Shown one piece after another: positions 27,029 through 35,904 of a DNA stretch of 58,414 bases. The translations under genes were made by a program, and so were the position numbers. The notes under the pieces are model-generated. The model searched no databases, had not been told where the DNA came from, and saw only the letters and a program-made list of their open reading frames with translations. Origin of the DNA: Blastocatellia bacterium (GTDB taxonomy: Bacteria; Acidobacteriota; Blastocatellia; HR10; J050); assembly GCA_026985075.1 (NCBI GenBank), contig JALSQX010000052.1:74979-133392 (forward strand). The letters are read 5' to 3'. The first letter of the stretch is position 1. Each line of letters starts with the position of its first letter.

Positions 27029-27670
27029 CTACTGATCCGAAGGACGGCGCTCCTCCTCATCGAGGTAATAGACACACGGCTTCGTGCCACACTCGGGGAG
27101 CAACGTCCAGCCCTTCCGCTCTTCGATGAGCTGCGACAACCGACCATTGGGATCGTCCAGATCGCCAAAGACTCTGGCTTCGGTCGGACAGGTCACCACG
27201 CACGCCGGTTCTAATCCTTGATCAACGCGATGGGCACAGAATGTACACTTGGTCATGGTGCCTTCCTGGAAGGCGGCGAATTTCAGCCGCTCGAATGGTG
27301 TGAGATCGCCGTTGCCGCTATATCCGGCGTGCAGGAGTCCCGGCTCAATGAAATGCCGATTGAGATATGGACAGGCGACGGCGCAGGCGCGGCACCCGAT
27401 GCACTTGTCCGCATCCACCATGACGATGCCGTCGGGCCGAATATAGGTCGCACCGGTGGGACAAACCCGCTCACAAGGAGCGTCCTCGCAATGATTACAG
27501 AGCAAAGGCAAGAATGTGCGCTTGGTGTGAGGATAGGTTCCCACCTCGCGAGTGACCACGCGGGCGAAATGAATGTCCGGCGGCGTTCCATGCTCTTGCT
27601 TACACGCGATGGTACAGGCATTGCACCCGACGCATCGCTTCAAATCGATGACCATTCCCCATCTCGGCAT
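27029..27670 (-). CDS. 4Fe-4S ferredoxin-type electron-transfer subunit (DmsB/PsrB-like)
   Basis: The 213-residue protein contains four Cys blocks: CVGCNACTIAC, CNHCEDAPCERVC, CIGCRACAVAC and CTFC with a later CVVTC. That is sixteen ligands for four [4Fe-4S] clusters, as in DmsB, PsrB, NrfC and PadC. Two further Cys (PECGTKPC) lie near the C-terminus. It would carry electrons between the molybdenum subunit and the NrfD membrane subunit. There is no signal peptide, so the module is probably cytoplasmic or held by its partner. It starts at ATG 27670 after GAGAGGGA. Confidence 0.9.
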   Translation of the reverse strand: MPRWGMVIDLKRCVGCNACTIACKQEHGTPPDIHFARVVTREVGTYPHTKRTFLPLLCNHCEDAPCERVCPTGATYIRPDGIVMVDADKCIGCRACAVACPYLNRHFIEPGLLHAGYSGNGDLTPFERLKFAAFQEGTMTKCTFCAHRVDQGLEPACVVTCPTEARVFGDLDDPNGRLSQLIEERKGWTLLPECGTKPCVYYLDEEERRPSDQ

Positions 27671-27704
27671 GAGCGTGTCCCTCTCTGGTGCTCACGGCGT
27701 CTAC

Positions 27705-27992
27705 CTATCCGCCGTGCAAGTGACGCAAGATGGCCATGGTGACGACTTCATCGCCCCCTTCCAATCGCGTCTCCAACTGCTCGGCGTTCAAGCTCATCCC
27801 GTTGACCAGGATGGCGTAGTCTCCACGAAGCTTCCCTTCGCAGACCAGATTGGCATACAGCGTGCGACCATCGACGGTCTCCAGTGCCCGCAGCAAATCG
27901 GCGACCGTCTCACCGGGGAAATCGATGGTCCGCTGACTGAATCCCACGAGTTTTCGAGCCATTCCTACAGCCGCCACATGGATCTTCGGCAT
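27705..27992 (-). CDS. MoaD/ThiS-family ubiquitin-like protein
   Basis: The 95-residue protein has the beta-grasp MoaD/ThiS pattern: N-terminal strand (KIHVAAVGMARKLVG), 'DFPGETVADLLRALE', 'YAILVNGMSLN' and the C-terminal Gly-Gly that is thiocarboxylated in sulfur carriers. MoaD donates sulfur for molybdopterin. Its position between the molybdoenzyme catalytic and ferredoxin genes suggests a dedicated sulfur carrier for that cofactor. A structural or assembly role is also possible, since no MoaE is adjacent. ATG 27992 follows AAGGAGGAA; the longer frame to 28019 overlaps the upstream stop. Confidence 0.75.
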   Translation of the reverse strand: MPKIHVAAVGMARKLVGFSQRTIDFPGETVADLLRALETVDGRTLYANLVCEGKLRGDYAILVNGMSLNAEQLETRLEGGDEVVTMAILRHLHGG

Positions 27993-28015
27993 GTCCTTTT
28001 TCCTCCTTCCATCGG

Positions 28016-30532
28016 TCAATCGACGATCTCGATGCGCACGCGCGCAGTGGATTCCAGTCCTCCGGTGGCGCTATCGGTATAGCGCATCGAGCCGGTCAAC
28101 AACCGATTGAAGTGAGCGCCCTTGACGCGGACGGTGGGATTGGTCACATACTCGCGGGTGATGGCGTTACTGACTCCCACGACCTGGGGATGGATGCCCT
28201 CGACCACTTGAGCGTTCCCTTCAAGGCGTCCCGCGGGCGAGATGAGACGAATGCGCCTGCCGGTCTCAATGCCCAGGCGCTCGGCCGTCGTTCTATTGAT
28301 CAAGATCCCCTGATGAACCGGGTCCTTCTCGCTCACCTCGGTCAGCCAAGGCATGACGACCGTGTCGGCGAAGGTGTGTAAGGCCTCCTTGAACGTGATG
28401 GCGTAAAAATCGTATCCGCGCTCGCCATCTTCGATGACCGGAGAATTCTTCCAGAACGGGAGGGGGACATAGTTATCGAAGCGCCAGTCGGTGATGCCGA
28501 CCTCTTCCATCTGTTGACGCAACTGCGCCCCGACACGCTTGACGTATTCGAAATAGAAAGGGATGCGCAAATCGCCGTAGGGCATGTAGGTCTCCTCGGG
28601 CGTGCGGCGGCGCACGGCGTGACCGTGTCGTTTGAACCATTCCAGTCCCCGGTCATCTCCGTACACGCTACGCGCAAACCGGTCCCAGAGTTCCTCGACC
28701 GTGTACCGTCGGCCGGGGTCCAGCATATACTGGGTATTCGCCACGAAGCCACATACGACGTTCAGCAAGTCATTCCAATCGTCGAGGAATCCCAGACGTT
28801 CGGCCAACTCGGTCAATATCTCATAAGCGTCGCGCGTGTCTCCCAATGGTTCCACGACCGGTTGCCGAAGGGAATGCCCGGTCACTACCGGAGGCTCGAG
28901 ACAGTTGAGCAACGTGGACTCCAAATAGGTCCGATCGGGCAAGAACACATCCGCCCACTGCGTCGATTCGGTGAGGTGAATGTCGATGGCCACGATGAAT
29001 TTCATCCGGCGCATGATCTGCTCGATCTTGTCCGTCTCCGGCATGTTCCACAGCGGATTGGAATGATAGAGGAACAGGACTTCGGGCTGATAGTCCAGCC
29101 CGAAACGCTCGGGCTCGAGCAGCGTCTCGGCATTCAATTGCCCGGCATCGAAGCCAATGGGAAACCACTCCATCAGGTGCGTCGAATCCGGAGGATACGT
29201 GAAGGGAGGGACGGGATGAAGCTGGTGCGGCTCGGGCTTGATCATGCCATCCTCTCCCGGACTGATGAAGAATCCGCGATGATCGAGAGGAACGCCCAGG
29301 TGACCGCCGGGGACATCGATGTTGCCGACCAGCATGTTGAACAACTTGTAAGTCATGTTATCGAGCAAGCCATTGGCGTGGGATTGAGCACCTCGATAGT
29401 AATTGAGCGCCGCCGGTCGATAGGGGTACGTCTTGCCGTCGATCTCAATGGTCGCTCCGATCCGAGCGGCATCCACAAATTCGCGGGCCAGGCGACGGAT
29501 GGTCGATGCCGGGACGGTGGAGATCTCGGCCATGCGGTCCGGCGTGTGATCGGCCAGGATGTCTTTCCACACCTGAAATCCGGTGCGCAGGCGCTGACCG
29601 TCAACCAGGAACGTTCCCTCCAGCGCCATGGCCTCGCTGGGAACGTCGTTCCACGGTCGCGGGGCATTCACTCTCAGATCCCAGACCTGCGCCCGCCCGC
29701 GCTCGTCCCGCCAGAAGAACCCATCTTCTCCGACCAGATAGGGCGCATTGGTGTGCTCGCGGAGAAACTGACGGTCATAGCGGCGCAATTCATGAACCAG
29801 GACGTGAGCCATGCCCAGCACGAAGGCGCGATCGGTACCCGGAACGATGGGAATCCACTCATCGGCTTTGGCCGCCGCCGGAGAACACCGCGGGTCCACG
29901 ACGACGACTTTCATTCCCCGCATGCGCGCATCGGCCATCCGTTTGGTGCTGCCCGCGACGTGCAGATGAGACGAGAACCCATCGCCCGATCCGAGTTGAA
30001 TCCAGTAGTTGCAGTACTCGTAGTCGTTGATGGCAGCGAACGATCCATCCACCATGCCGTTGACCGGATGGTACGATCCGCCGCAATAATTGCCCAGCGA
30101 GGTGAAGAAATTGGGCGATCCGAAGACGGCCGGCCAGCCCCAGAGAATGATGCGCTGGAAATCACCGATGGCGCAGAGCAACTTGCGAGGATCATCTTGA
30201 CGCACCCGTCCCAGTTCGCGGGCGACGATCTCATAGGCTTCTTCCCATTCGATCTCTACCCAACCGGGATCGATCCCCGGTCCCTTCGCCGGATTGGTCC
30301 GCTTCATCGGTTTGAGCACGCGGGTGGGATCGTAGAGGCGAGACAACCCGGCGTTCCCTTTCGGGCACAACTTACCGAGATTATCCGGATTGGTCGGATC
30401 CCCCTCGATTTTCACGGCGACGCCGTCGATGACCTGCACTCTGATCCCACACCCATGCAGACACATCCCGCACGTGCTCGGAATCCATTGACCGGTCATC
30501 GATGAGTGGAACGATGCATGTTGGCTGGCCAT
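28016..30532 (-). CDS. molybdopterin (bis-MGD) oxidoreductase catalytic subunit, DMSO-reductase family
   Basis: The 838-residue subunit has the N-terminal [4Fe-4S] Cys set C21, C24, C28 and C56 (CGMCLHGC ... LCPKGNAG). The Mo-bis-MGD domains follow: KVVVVDPRCSPAAAKAD, 'WADVFLPDRTYLE', and a C-terminal dinucleotide-binding domain with RLISPAGRLEG. C150 in SLGNYCGGSYHP is at the usual place for a cysteine Mo ligand. No twin-arginine signal is present, so it appears cytoplasmic. The three-subunit set with NrfD resembles Psr/Phs reductases and the phenylacetyl-CoA:acceptor oxidoreductase PadBCD. The aromatic surroundings favour the latter type, but the substrate cannot be read. The start at 30532 follows GAGGGAG. 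Confidence 0.8.
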   Translation of the reverse strand: MASQHASFHSSMTGQWIPSTCGMCLHGCGIRVQVIDGVAVKIEGDPTNPDNLGKLCPKGNAGLSRLYDPTRVLKPMKRTNPAKGPGIDPGWVEIEWEEAYEIVARELGRVRQDDPRKLLCAIGDFQRIILWGWPAVFGSPNFFTSLGNYCGGSYHPVNGMVDGSFAAINDYEYCNYWIQLGSGDGFSSHLHVAGSTKRMADARMRGMKVVVVDPRCSPAAAKADEWIPIVPGTDRAFVLGMAHVLVHELRRYDRQFLREHTNAPYLVGEDGFFWRDERGRAQVWDLRVNAPRPWNDVPSEAMALEGTFLVDGQRLRTGFQVWKDILADHTPDRMAEISTVPASTIRRLAREFVDAARIGATIEIDGKTYPYRPAALNYYRGAQSHANGLLDNMTYKLFNMLVGNIDVPGGHLGVPLDHRGFFISPGEDGMIKPEPHQLHPVPPFTYPPDSTHLMEWFPIGFDAGQLNAETLLEPERFGLDYQPEVLFLYHSNPLWNMPETDKIEQIMRRMKFIVAIDIHLTESTQWADVFLPDRTYLESTLLNCLEPPVVTGHSLRQPVVEPLGDTRDAYEILTELAERLGFLDDWNDLLNVVCGFVANTQYMLDPGRRYTVEELWDRFARSVYGDDRGLEWFKRHGHAVRRRTPEETYMPYGDLRIPFYFEYVKRVGAQLRQQMEEVGITDWRFDNYVPLPFWKNSPVIEDGERGYDFYAITFKEALHTFADTVVMPWLTEVSEKDPVHQGILINRTTAERLGIETGRRIRLISPAGRLEGNAQVVEGIHPQVVGVSNAITREYVTNPTVRVKGAHFNRLLTGSMRYTDSATGGLESTARVRIEIVD

Positions 30533-30550
30533 AATGCGACTCCCTCGCAC

Positions 30551-30580
30551 CCGGTGATGTGGACGATCACATCCCGCCGG
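30551..30580 (-). promoter_or_regulatory. hairpin in the molybdoenzyme leader
   Basis: The perfect inverted repeat GATGTG-6 nt-CACATC (30556-30573), flanked by CCGG on both sides, lies about 20 nt upstream of the molybdoenzyme start and inside the predicted 5' leader. It may be an operator or leader structure; no known riboswitch was recognised. Confidence 0.35.
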
Positions 30581-30620
30581 CACGAAATACCCTTATGAAC
30601 GTGGCCACACCGCTGGGCCT

Positions 30621-30650
30621 ATCATCTCATGAATCCCATACGAATGTCAA
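30621..30650 (-). promoter_or_regulatory. promoter of the molybdoenzyme operon
   Basis: On the minus strand a consensus TTGACA (30650-30645) is followed after 18 nt by GATGAT (30626-30621, four of six consensus bases). It is placed about 90 nt before the catalytic-subunit start and is the best -35 box I saw in the window. Confidence 0.5.
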
Positions 30651-30715
30651 GGTGTCGTTGAAGAACCGCCCGAGCTCAAGGTGATCCCATCCCGCGTCCC
30701 AGGATCACTCACCAT

Positions 30716-31771
30716 TCACCGGAAAGCGGGCATCACGCGCTGGGCGAACAGTTGCTGGGTCTTGATCGACTTCCAATGCTCGATGCCGCCGAAGTTGGCG
30801 ACGATGGCCAGCTCGGCGATGCCTCCTTTGGCCTGGAGATTTCGGATCTGCTCGACGACTTTCTCCGGCGTTCCCACAAAGGCGATCTCCTGCTCCACGA
30901 TCTCGTCATAGGTGAGCTTGGTGAGCGACTCCAAGGCCCCACTGGCATAGAAGCCGTACCCTTTGGCGCGCAGTTCCGCTTTTTTCTCTTCGCCCTGCAG
31001 GCTCTCGATCGGCGAGGCATTGAATGCCAGGAAGTTGTAGAGCGCCTGCTCGACATCCTTCCTCACCTGATCTTCATCGTCGTCGAGATAGACCGGACGG
31101 ATATAGACGACGTTCGGTTCATGTCCGTGTTCGGCACACGCTTTTTTGTACACGTTCAATGGACCTTCCAGAGCGCTCCAGGGCAGCAGGGGAGGGACGA
31201 AGATGCCCCATCCCCGCTCGCCAGCCATCTGATAGGTGATTTCACTCGTCCCGCCGGTATAAAGGGGGGGATGCGGTTTCTGTACCGGTTTGGGAACGAC
31301 CGAGACGTCTTTGACGTTGTAGTACTCTCCCTGAAAGGAGAACTTCTCCTCAGTCCAGGCGCGCACCAGAATCTCGATGGCCTCATTGTATCGCGGCCGA
31401 CTCTCCTCCAGAGGGACGTTACAGGGATCGAATAACCAGGCGTGGCCTCGCCCCAGCCCGCATTCCAGTCGGCCATTGGTCAGGATATCGGCCATGGCGA
31501 TGCGCCCGGCCAGCCGCATGGGATTCTCCAGGGGCAACGTATGGAGCGCCGTGCGGAAGCGAATCCGCCGCGTGCGTTGTGCCGCTGCCGTGAACAGGGC
31601 CAGCGGATTGGCGGAGATGGAAAACTTCTGGAAGAAGTGATGATCAATGACTGAATAGACATCGAATCCGACCTGATCGGCGTGGACGATTTGATGAAAG
31701 ATCTCCCACGTCATGTCATAGTGGGACTTTCCCGGGGGTGTTTGCATTTCCACGTAGATGCCGAATCTCAT
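30716..31771 (-). CDS. LLM-class flavin-dependent monooxygenase (bacterial luciferase-like)
   Basis: The 351-residue product is a luciferase-like barrel: MRFGIYVEMQTPPG at the N-terminus, RIRFRTALHTLPLENPMRLAGRIAMADILTNGRLECGLGRGH (the LPL-type flavin-binding region with SGGR variant NGRL) and PPLYTGGTSEITYQMAGERGWG. It would use reduced flavin supplied by a reductase; a flavin reductase gene lies about 0.4 kb upstream, with the small NrtS-like gene in between. A good CAGGAGGA site precedes ATG 31771. The substrate is unknown. Confidence 0.85.
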   Translation of the reverse strand: MRFGIYVEMQTPPGKSHYDMTWEIFHQIVHADQVGFDVYSVIDHHFFQKFSISANPLALFTAAAQRTRRIRFRTALHTLPLENPMRLAGRIAMADILTNGRLECGLGRGHAWLFDPCNVPLEESRPRYNEAIEILVRAWTEEKFSFQGEYYNVKDVSVVPKPVQKPHPPLYTGGTSEITYQMAGERGWGIFVPPLLPWSALEGPLNVYKKACAEHGHEPNVVYIRPVYLDDDEDQVRKDVEQALYNFLAFNASPIESLQGEEKKAELRAKGYGFYASGALESLTKLTYDEIVEQEIAFVGTPEKVVEQIRNLQAKGGIAELAIVANFGGIEHWKSIKTQQLFAQRVMPAFR

Positions 31772-31795
31772 ACATCAATCCTCCTGAAGGTGATC

Positions 31796-32032
31796 TCATG
31801 CCGTCCGGTTAATTGCCGCGCTCACCGACGACACGGTGAAAGGGATGAGGAAGTTGAAGAAGATCTTCACTCCCAGTCGCAGAGTGAACGGTTCGCTCCA
31901 GATGACGTCGAACTGATTGGCCACGGTGAGGAGACAGCCGACGACCAGCGCGACGAGAAGATTGCGCTTGAGGACTCGCCTCTGAAAGATATAGCGAAGA
32001 GCGTTCGGCGGAGGTGTCCTTCCCTCGGCCAT
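31796..32032 (-). CDS. nrtS: NrtS-like small membrane nitrate/nitrite transporter
   Basis: A 78-residue protein with two hydrophobic helices. The body, VALVVGCLLTVANQFDVIW then KIFFNFLIPFTVSSVSA, matches the pattern of the small NrtS family (helix one ending in VG..L...N..D, helix two ending in PF.VS.). That family was described as nitrate/nitrite transporters in cyanobacteria and proteobacteria. It starts at ATG 32032, with GGAGGA about 14 nt upstream, further than usual. It sits between flavin reductase and LLM oxidoreductase genes, which gives no link to nitrogen metabolism. The assignment rests on recalled family features. Confidence 0.6.
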   Translation of the reverse strand: MAEGRTPPPNALRYIFQRRVLKRNLLVALVVGCLLTVANQFDVIWSEPFTLRLGVKIFFNFLIPFTVSSVSAAINRTA

Positions 32033-32141
32033 GGATGGGTTATCGCTCCTCCATCTGACGAAGTCTCTGTGGGATCTCCTCCCACCGTCTGGTGCCCTCC
32101 GGATGGCGTTCCGCGGAAGCGATGCCGGGCAATCGAACGTC

Positions 32142-32639
32142 TCACTGGGCTTCGACGTCCAACCGTCGATATTGTCCTCCATAAAACAGCAACGGCCGTC
32201 CTTCTCCAATGAAGATCTCCTCCACCTGACCGATGAAGATGGTATGATCGCCCGCCTCGTGAGTCGCCACCACTCGGCAATCCAGCCAGGCCAGGCAGTC
32301 CTCCAGCATCGGCGTGCCTCGCTGGGTGTACCGATACCGGACGCCCAGCCGCAGAGCGCCCTGGTGATCCCGATCGGGCCGCGCATAGTAGCGCGAGAGC
32401 GCCTCCTGCTCCTCGGTGAGAATGTTGACGCCGAACTGCTTCCGCTGATGGAGGAGCGCCAGCGTGTGGGCGCGATGATCGATACACACCAGGATGAGAA
32501 GCGGATCCAGAGAGACCGAGGTGACGGCATTGGCCGTCATGCCATGAACGCCGCCCTCGTCCTCGGGGATGGTGATCACGGTCACGCCGGTGGCGAAGCG
32601 ACCCATCGCTCGTCTGAACATCTCTGGAGTCGGGGACAT
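32142..32639 (-). CDS. flavin reductase (FMN/FAD-dependent, HpaC-like)
   Basis: The 165-residue product has the flavin-reductase split-barrel signature MGRFATGVTVIT, TSVSLDPLLILVCID, FGVNILTEEQ and the His-containing GDHTIFIGQVEEI. Such proteins reduce FMN or FAD with NAD(P)H and supply it to a two-component monooxygenase such as HpaB or an LLM enzyme. It is a paralogue of the reductase at 57687-58169. ATG 32639 follows GAGGAGG. Confidence 0.9.
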   Translation of the reverse strand: MSPTPEMFRRAMGRFATGVTVITIPEDEGGVHGMTANAVTSVSLDPLLILVCIDHRAHTLALLHQRKQFGVNILTEEQEALSRYYARPDRDHQGALRLGVRYRYTQRGTPMLEDCLAWLDCRVVATHEAGDHTIFIGQVEEIFIGEGRPLLFYGGQYRRLDVEAQ

Positions 32640-32741
32640 GATGGCCTCCTCGAGGAGAGTGTTCGCCGGTAAAGCCCGAGGATACGGAGGCGAAGCGCAG
32701 ATCCCCTCCGCATCCCCGGGTCGTCGTGCTGGCCTATGTGC

Positions 32742-35700
32742 TCAGAACTTCAACCGCAGAGCGAACTGAATCTGTCGTGGATTGAAGATCGCTCGCGGCG
32801 TGGCATACGCCGGATTCCGGGCGCCTTCGAAGAAAGTGCCCGGCGTTCCTGGCGGATTGAAGATGGAATCGCCGTACACGGTGTTGAAGAAGCGCACATT
32901 GAGCGTGTTGAAAATGTTGAACGCTTCGGCCAGAAATTCCAGCTTCGCTTTCTCCGAGAGATGGAACTCCCGCGAGATGCGAATATCGAAGCTCCGAAAG
33001 GAATCGCCTTTGAACGTATTGCGGGCATCCAGTCCCACGCGATCATTGACGCCGAACACATCGCCGTTGGCGTCGAATCCAGCGAACTTGGTGAAATAAT
33101 GGGGCGACTCCAGCGTGAGAATGAAGCCGAACGTGAAGTTGTTCACGACCGGGTGGAGATCCGTGGGTCCACTGATCAACCAGTTGGCCACGAAGCGATG
33201 TTCGACGTGATCCGAAGAGAGGGCGCGCTCCAGATCGAACCGATTGCTGTTGACGGGAATCAACACGAAGCTGGGGTTGGGGCCATCATCGATGGTCTTA
33301 GACCAGGTGTAGCTGATGCCGAAGCCCAAGTGATGACTGAGCCGGCGATTGACATCGATGAGCAGACCGTCGAAGACGGAGTTCCAGCGCGAATCGGCCT
33401 CGAAGTAGACGGCGAAATTGGGATTGCGCACGCCGGGCACGGCATTGAACCGATCGAAGCGAATGGCCGCATAATCGGGCGCGCCACTCTCCAGGACGCC
33501 GCTGGGATCGGGCTGGTTGACGTTGAAAAAGCTCCCCAGGTGAACGCCTCGCACATGAAGGTAGGTGGCGCGAAACAGCGTTCCGGGCAGGACCTCGGCT
33601 TCCAGACTCAGGCTCCCCTGAATGCCATACGGCGCCTGATGGCGGCGAGCGAATCGCACGATGACCGATTCGGCCAGGAAGTCAAACTGGGTGCTCACCA
33701 CCGGATAGCGGCCCGTGGTCATCAATTCGTTGAACGCCTGCTGCATGACATCGGGGATGCTGGCGAAGGCGAAAATGCGCGTGCGGGCATTCACGTCATC
33801 CTCGATATCCTCCCGGCCGGGATAGGGTCCACTGCCGCCACAGGCGGCTTCCTGACACATGAACAGCGGACTGGGAATGATGCCATGGAAGATGCCGAAC
33901 CCGGCGCGAATGACGAAATGGCGATCGGGATTCACGCTGTAGGCCAGCCCCATGCGGGGATCGAAGTTGTTCAGATCATTGTTCAACGCCCGCTTGGGCC
34001 AGGTCTCGAACTCATAGCGCAGTCCGAAATTCAGCGTCAGGTTCGGCGTGGCCCGCCACTTGTCCTGAATGAACATCCCGTTGTAGGTGTGATCCAAGGT
34101 GCCCTTGGCCTGATTGCGAATGTCGTCGGCGAACCGGCTACCCAGATAAACCGAGGTATCCAGTCCCGGAGCATCGAAATCGAATTTCTGGAAAAAGATG
34201 ACGAACGGCGTGCCGTTGAACAAATCCTGCACCGTGGCGAACGTGGCCTCGAAGGGATAGAACAGCGGGAAGGATTCGATCGTGCGGACGAAGTTGAAAT
34301 TTCCGCCGAACATGATGGTGTGATCGCCCCGGTTCAAGGTCACATTGTCGACGACCTCGAAACGGGTTTCCTTGTAGAAGTCGGGATTCCCGCGATTGAC
34401 GCCGATGGCGAACGTGTTGGCCACTTCCAGATGCGGCTGCGTCGTCGTGGTGGGAAAATCGAAGAACCGGCGCGCCCACTGCACGCGCAACTCGTTGACC
34501 GCCGTGGGCGAGAAGGCGGACGTGAGATTCCCCACCAACGATTGATCGCGGAGGAAGTTGTTCTTGAACGCCGAGGGGAGGTCGAACCCGTCATTGAGCG
34601 GCGACTGATTGATGAGGCGGGCATCGTTGAAGAAGTAACGGACGAACATGTTGTGACGCTCATTGAATTGATGGTCGATTTTGACCAGGAAGTTATCCGA
34701 ATCATTGGAACGGGTGACGTTCAGATTCTCCGGCGGCAATCCGAACCGGTTCACCTTGATGTCGTTGATGGCATCAATGTTGGCCAACACGGCGGAATTG
34801 TAGAACGGCGATTCCCGACGACGCTGCCCCTCGTAATTGCCGAAGAAGAAGGTCTGATCCCTGACGATAGGACCACTCAGCGCGAAGCCGAATTGATTCT
34901 GTCGCAGCTTGAACAAGCCGGGCGAGGCCAACGGACTCCGGGCATCCAGCTTATCATTGCGGAAGAAGTCGTAGACCGAGCCGTGGAAATCATTGGTGCC
35001 GCTCTTGGTGATGATGTTGACGATGCCACCGACGGCGCGACCGAACTCCGTGGTGAAGCTCGTGTTGATGACCCGGAATTCCTGGACGGCCTCTTGCGAC
35101 GGGGTCGTCTTCTGAATCCCCGATGCCGTGGACATATTGTCCGCTCCATCGATGGCGATGAAGTTGTAGTGGATGTTCTGTCCGGCGAACGAGAGTTTGG
35201 TCACCGGCTCGATGATCACGTCGGTGCTGCCCGAAGTGGTATCGCCAATGGTCACGCCCGGAGCCAGGAGCGCGAAGTCGATGAACTGGCGACCGTTGAC
35301 CGGGAGATTTTCGATCTGCCGCTGCTCGATGACCGAACTCACTTCGGTGCGCGTGGGCTCGACCAGAGCGGCCAGACTGGCCTCCACGGTCACCTCCTCG
35401 GTGAGCTCGCCGACGCTCAAGGTGACGTTGATCTCGGCCACCTGACCAATCTGCAGCTTCACCGTGCGGACCTCGCGCTTGAAGCCCGGATGCTCGACGG
35501 TGATGGTGTACTCGCCAACCGGCAACAGGGCGAGATGGTATCGCCCCGCTTCCGAGGTCACCGCCGAGCGGGTGAACCCCGTACTCTTGTTGACCACGGT
35601 GACGGTTGCTCCCGGAATGACGGCGCCCGATTCGTCAACCACCTCGCCCTCAATGGTGGCCGTGACCGTCTGCGCCGATGCCGGGAGGCAACCGACCAAC

Positions 35701-35744
35701 GTGAACATCACGATGATGAAGATGTGGAATCGGCTCACTTTCAT
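32742..35744 (-). CDS. TonB-dependent receptor, Oar type (no. 3)
   Basis: The 1000-residue product has a signal peptide (MKVSRFHIFIIVMFTLVGCLPASAQ) and a CarboxypepD_reg-like domain ('TATIEGEVVDESGAVIPGATVTVVN'). The plug shows LPVNGRQFIDFALLAPGV and 'EFGRAVGGIVNIITKSGTNDFHG', and the barrel ends RQIQFALRLKF. It shares the plug and early barrel (GNYEGQRRRESPFYN) with receptors 2 and 4 but is clearly more distant from them than they are from each other. The start at 35744 has GGAGGTG at ideal spacing. It lies between the sodium:solute symporter and a flavin reductase, so it may supply the outer-membrane step for the symporter's substrate. Confidence 0.9.
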   Translation of the reverse strand: MKVSRFHIFIIVMFTLVGCLPASAQTVTATIEGEVVDESGAVIPGATVTVVNKSTGFTRSAVTSEAGRYHLALLPVGEYTITVEHPGFKREVRTVKLQIGQVAEINVTLSVGELTEEVTVEASLAALVEPTRTEVSSVIEQRQIENLPVNGRQFIDFALLAPGVTIGDTTSGSTDVIIEPVTKLSFAGQNIHYNFIAIDGADNMSTASGIQKTTPSQEAVQEFRVINTSFTTEFGRAVGGIVNIITKSGTNDFHGSVYDFFRNDKLDARSPLASPGLFKLRQNQFGFALSGPIVRDQTFFFGNYEGQRRRESPFYNSAVLANIDAINDIKVNRFGLPPENLNVTRSNDSDNFLVKIDHQFNERHNMFVRYFFNDARLINQSPLNDGFDLPSAFKNNFLRDQSLVGNLTSAFSPTAVNELRVQWARRFFDFPTTTTQPHLEVANTFAIGVNRGNPDFYKETRFEVVDNVTLNRGDHTIMFGGNFNFVRTIESFPLFYPFEATFATVQDLFNGTPFVIFFQKFDFDAPGLDTSVYLGSRFADDIRNQAKGTLDHTYNGMFIQDKWRATPNLTLNFGLRYEFETWPKRALNNDLNNFDPRMGLAYSVNPDRHFVIRAGFGIFHGIIPSPLFMCQEAACGGSGPYPGREDIEDDVNARTRIFAFASIPDVMQQAFNELMTTGRYPVVSTQFDFLAESVIVRFARRHQAPYGIQGSLSLEAEVLPGTLFRATYLHVRGVHLGSFFNVNQPDPSGVLESGAPDYAAIRFDRFNAVPGVRNPNFAVYFEADSRWNSVFDGLLIDVNRRLSHHLGFGISYTWSKTIDDGPNPSFVLIPVNSNRFDLERALSSDHVEHRFVANWLISGPTDLHPVVNNFTFGFILTLESPHYFTKFAGFDANGDVFGVNDRVGLDARNTFKGDSFRSFDIRISREFHLSEKAKLEFLAEAFNIFNTLNVRFFNTVYGDSIFNPPGTPGTFFEGARNPAYATPRAIFNPRQIQFALRLKF

Positions 35745-35782
35745 AAGCACCTCCAAAGAATCAAATGTTGCGACGCGGATGT

Positions 35783-35802
35783 CGTCATTGAACGCAATGA
35801 CG
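35783..35802. promoter_or_regulatory. perfect 8-bp hairpin upstream of TonB receptor 3
   Basis: CGTCATTG (35783-35790) and CAATGACG (35795-35802) are exact reverse complements around AACG. It lies 39 nt upstream of the receptor start, with no T run in either direction, so an operator or leader hairpin is more likely than a terminator. Confidence 0.35.
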
Positions 35803-35904
35803 CATCGATGTCACCATCCAGATAGACATCATGCCGGGGGTGTATCTGGAGATCAGAGCCACGGCATAGATGGACACTTCCCCGAGAGCACCCATCGATC
35901 GCTC

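Noticed and set aside
32736-35825. 1029-codon plus-strand open frame opposite TonB receptor 3
   Set aside because: It mirrors the receptor gene through codon bias in GC-rich DNA, has no recognisable domain or ribosome site, and the receptor frame is unambiguous.
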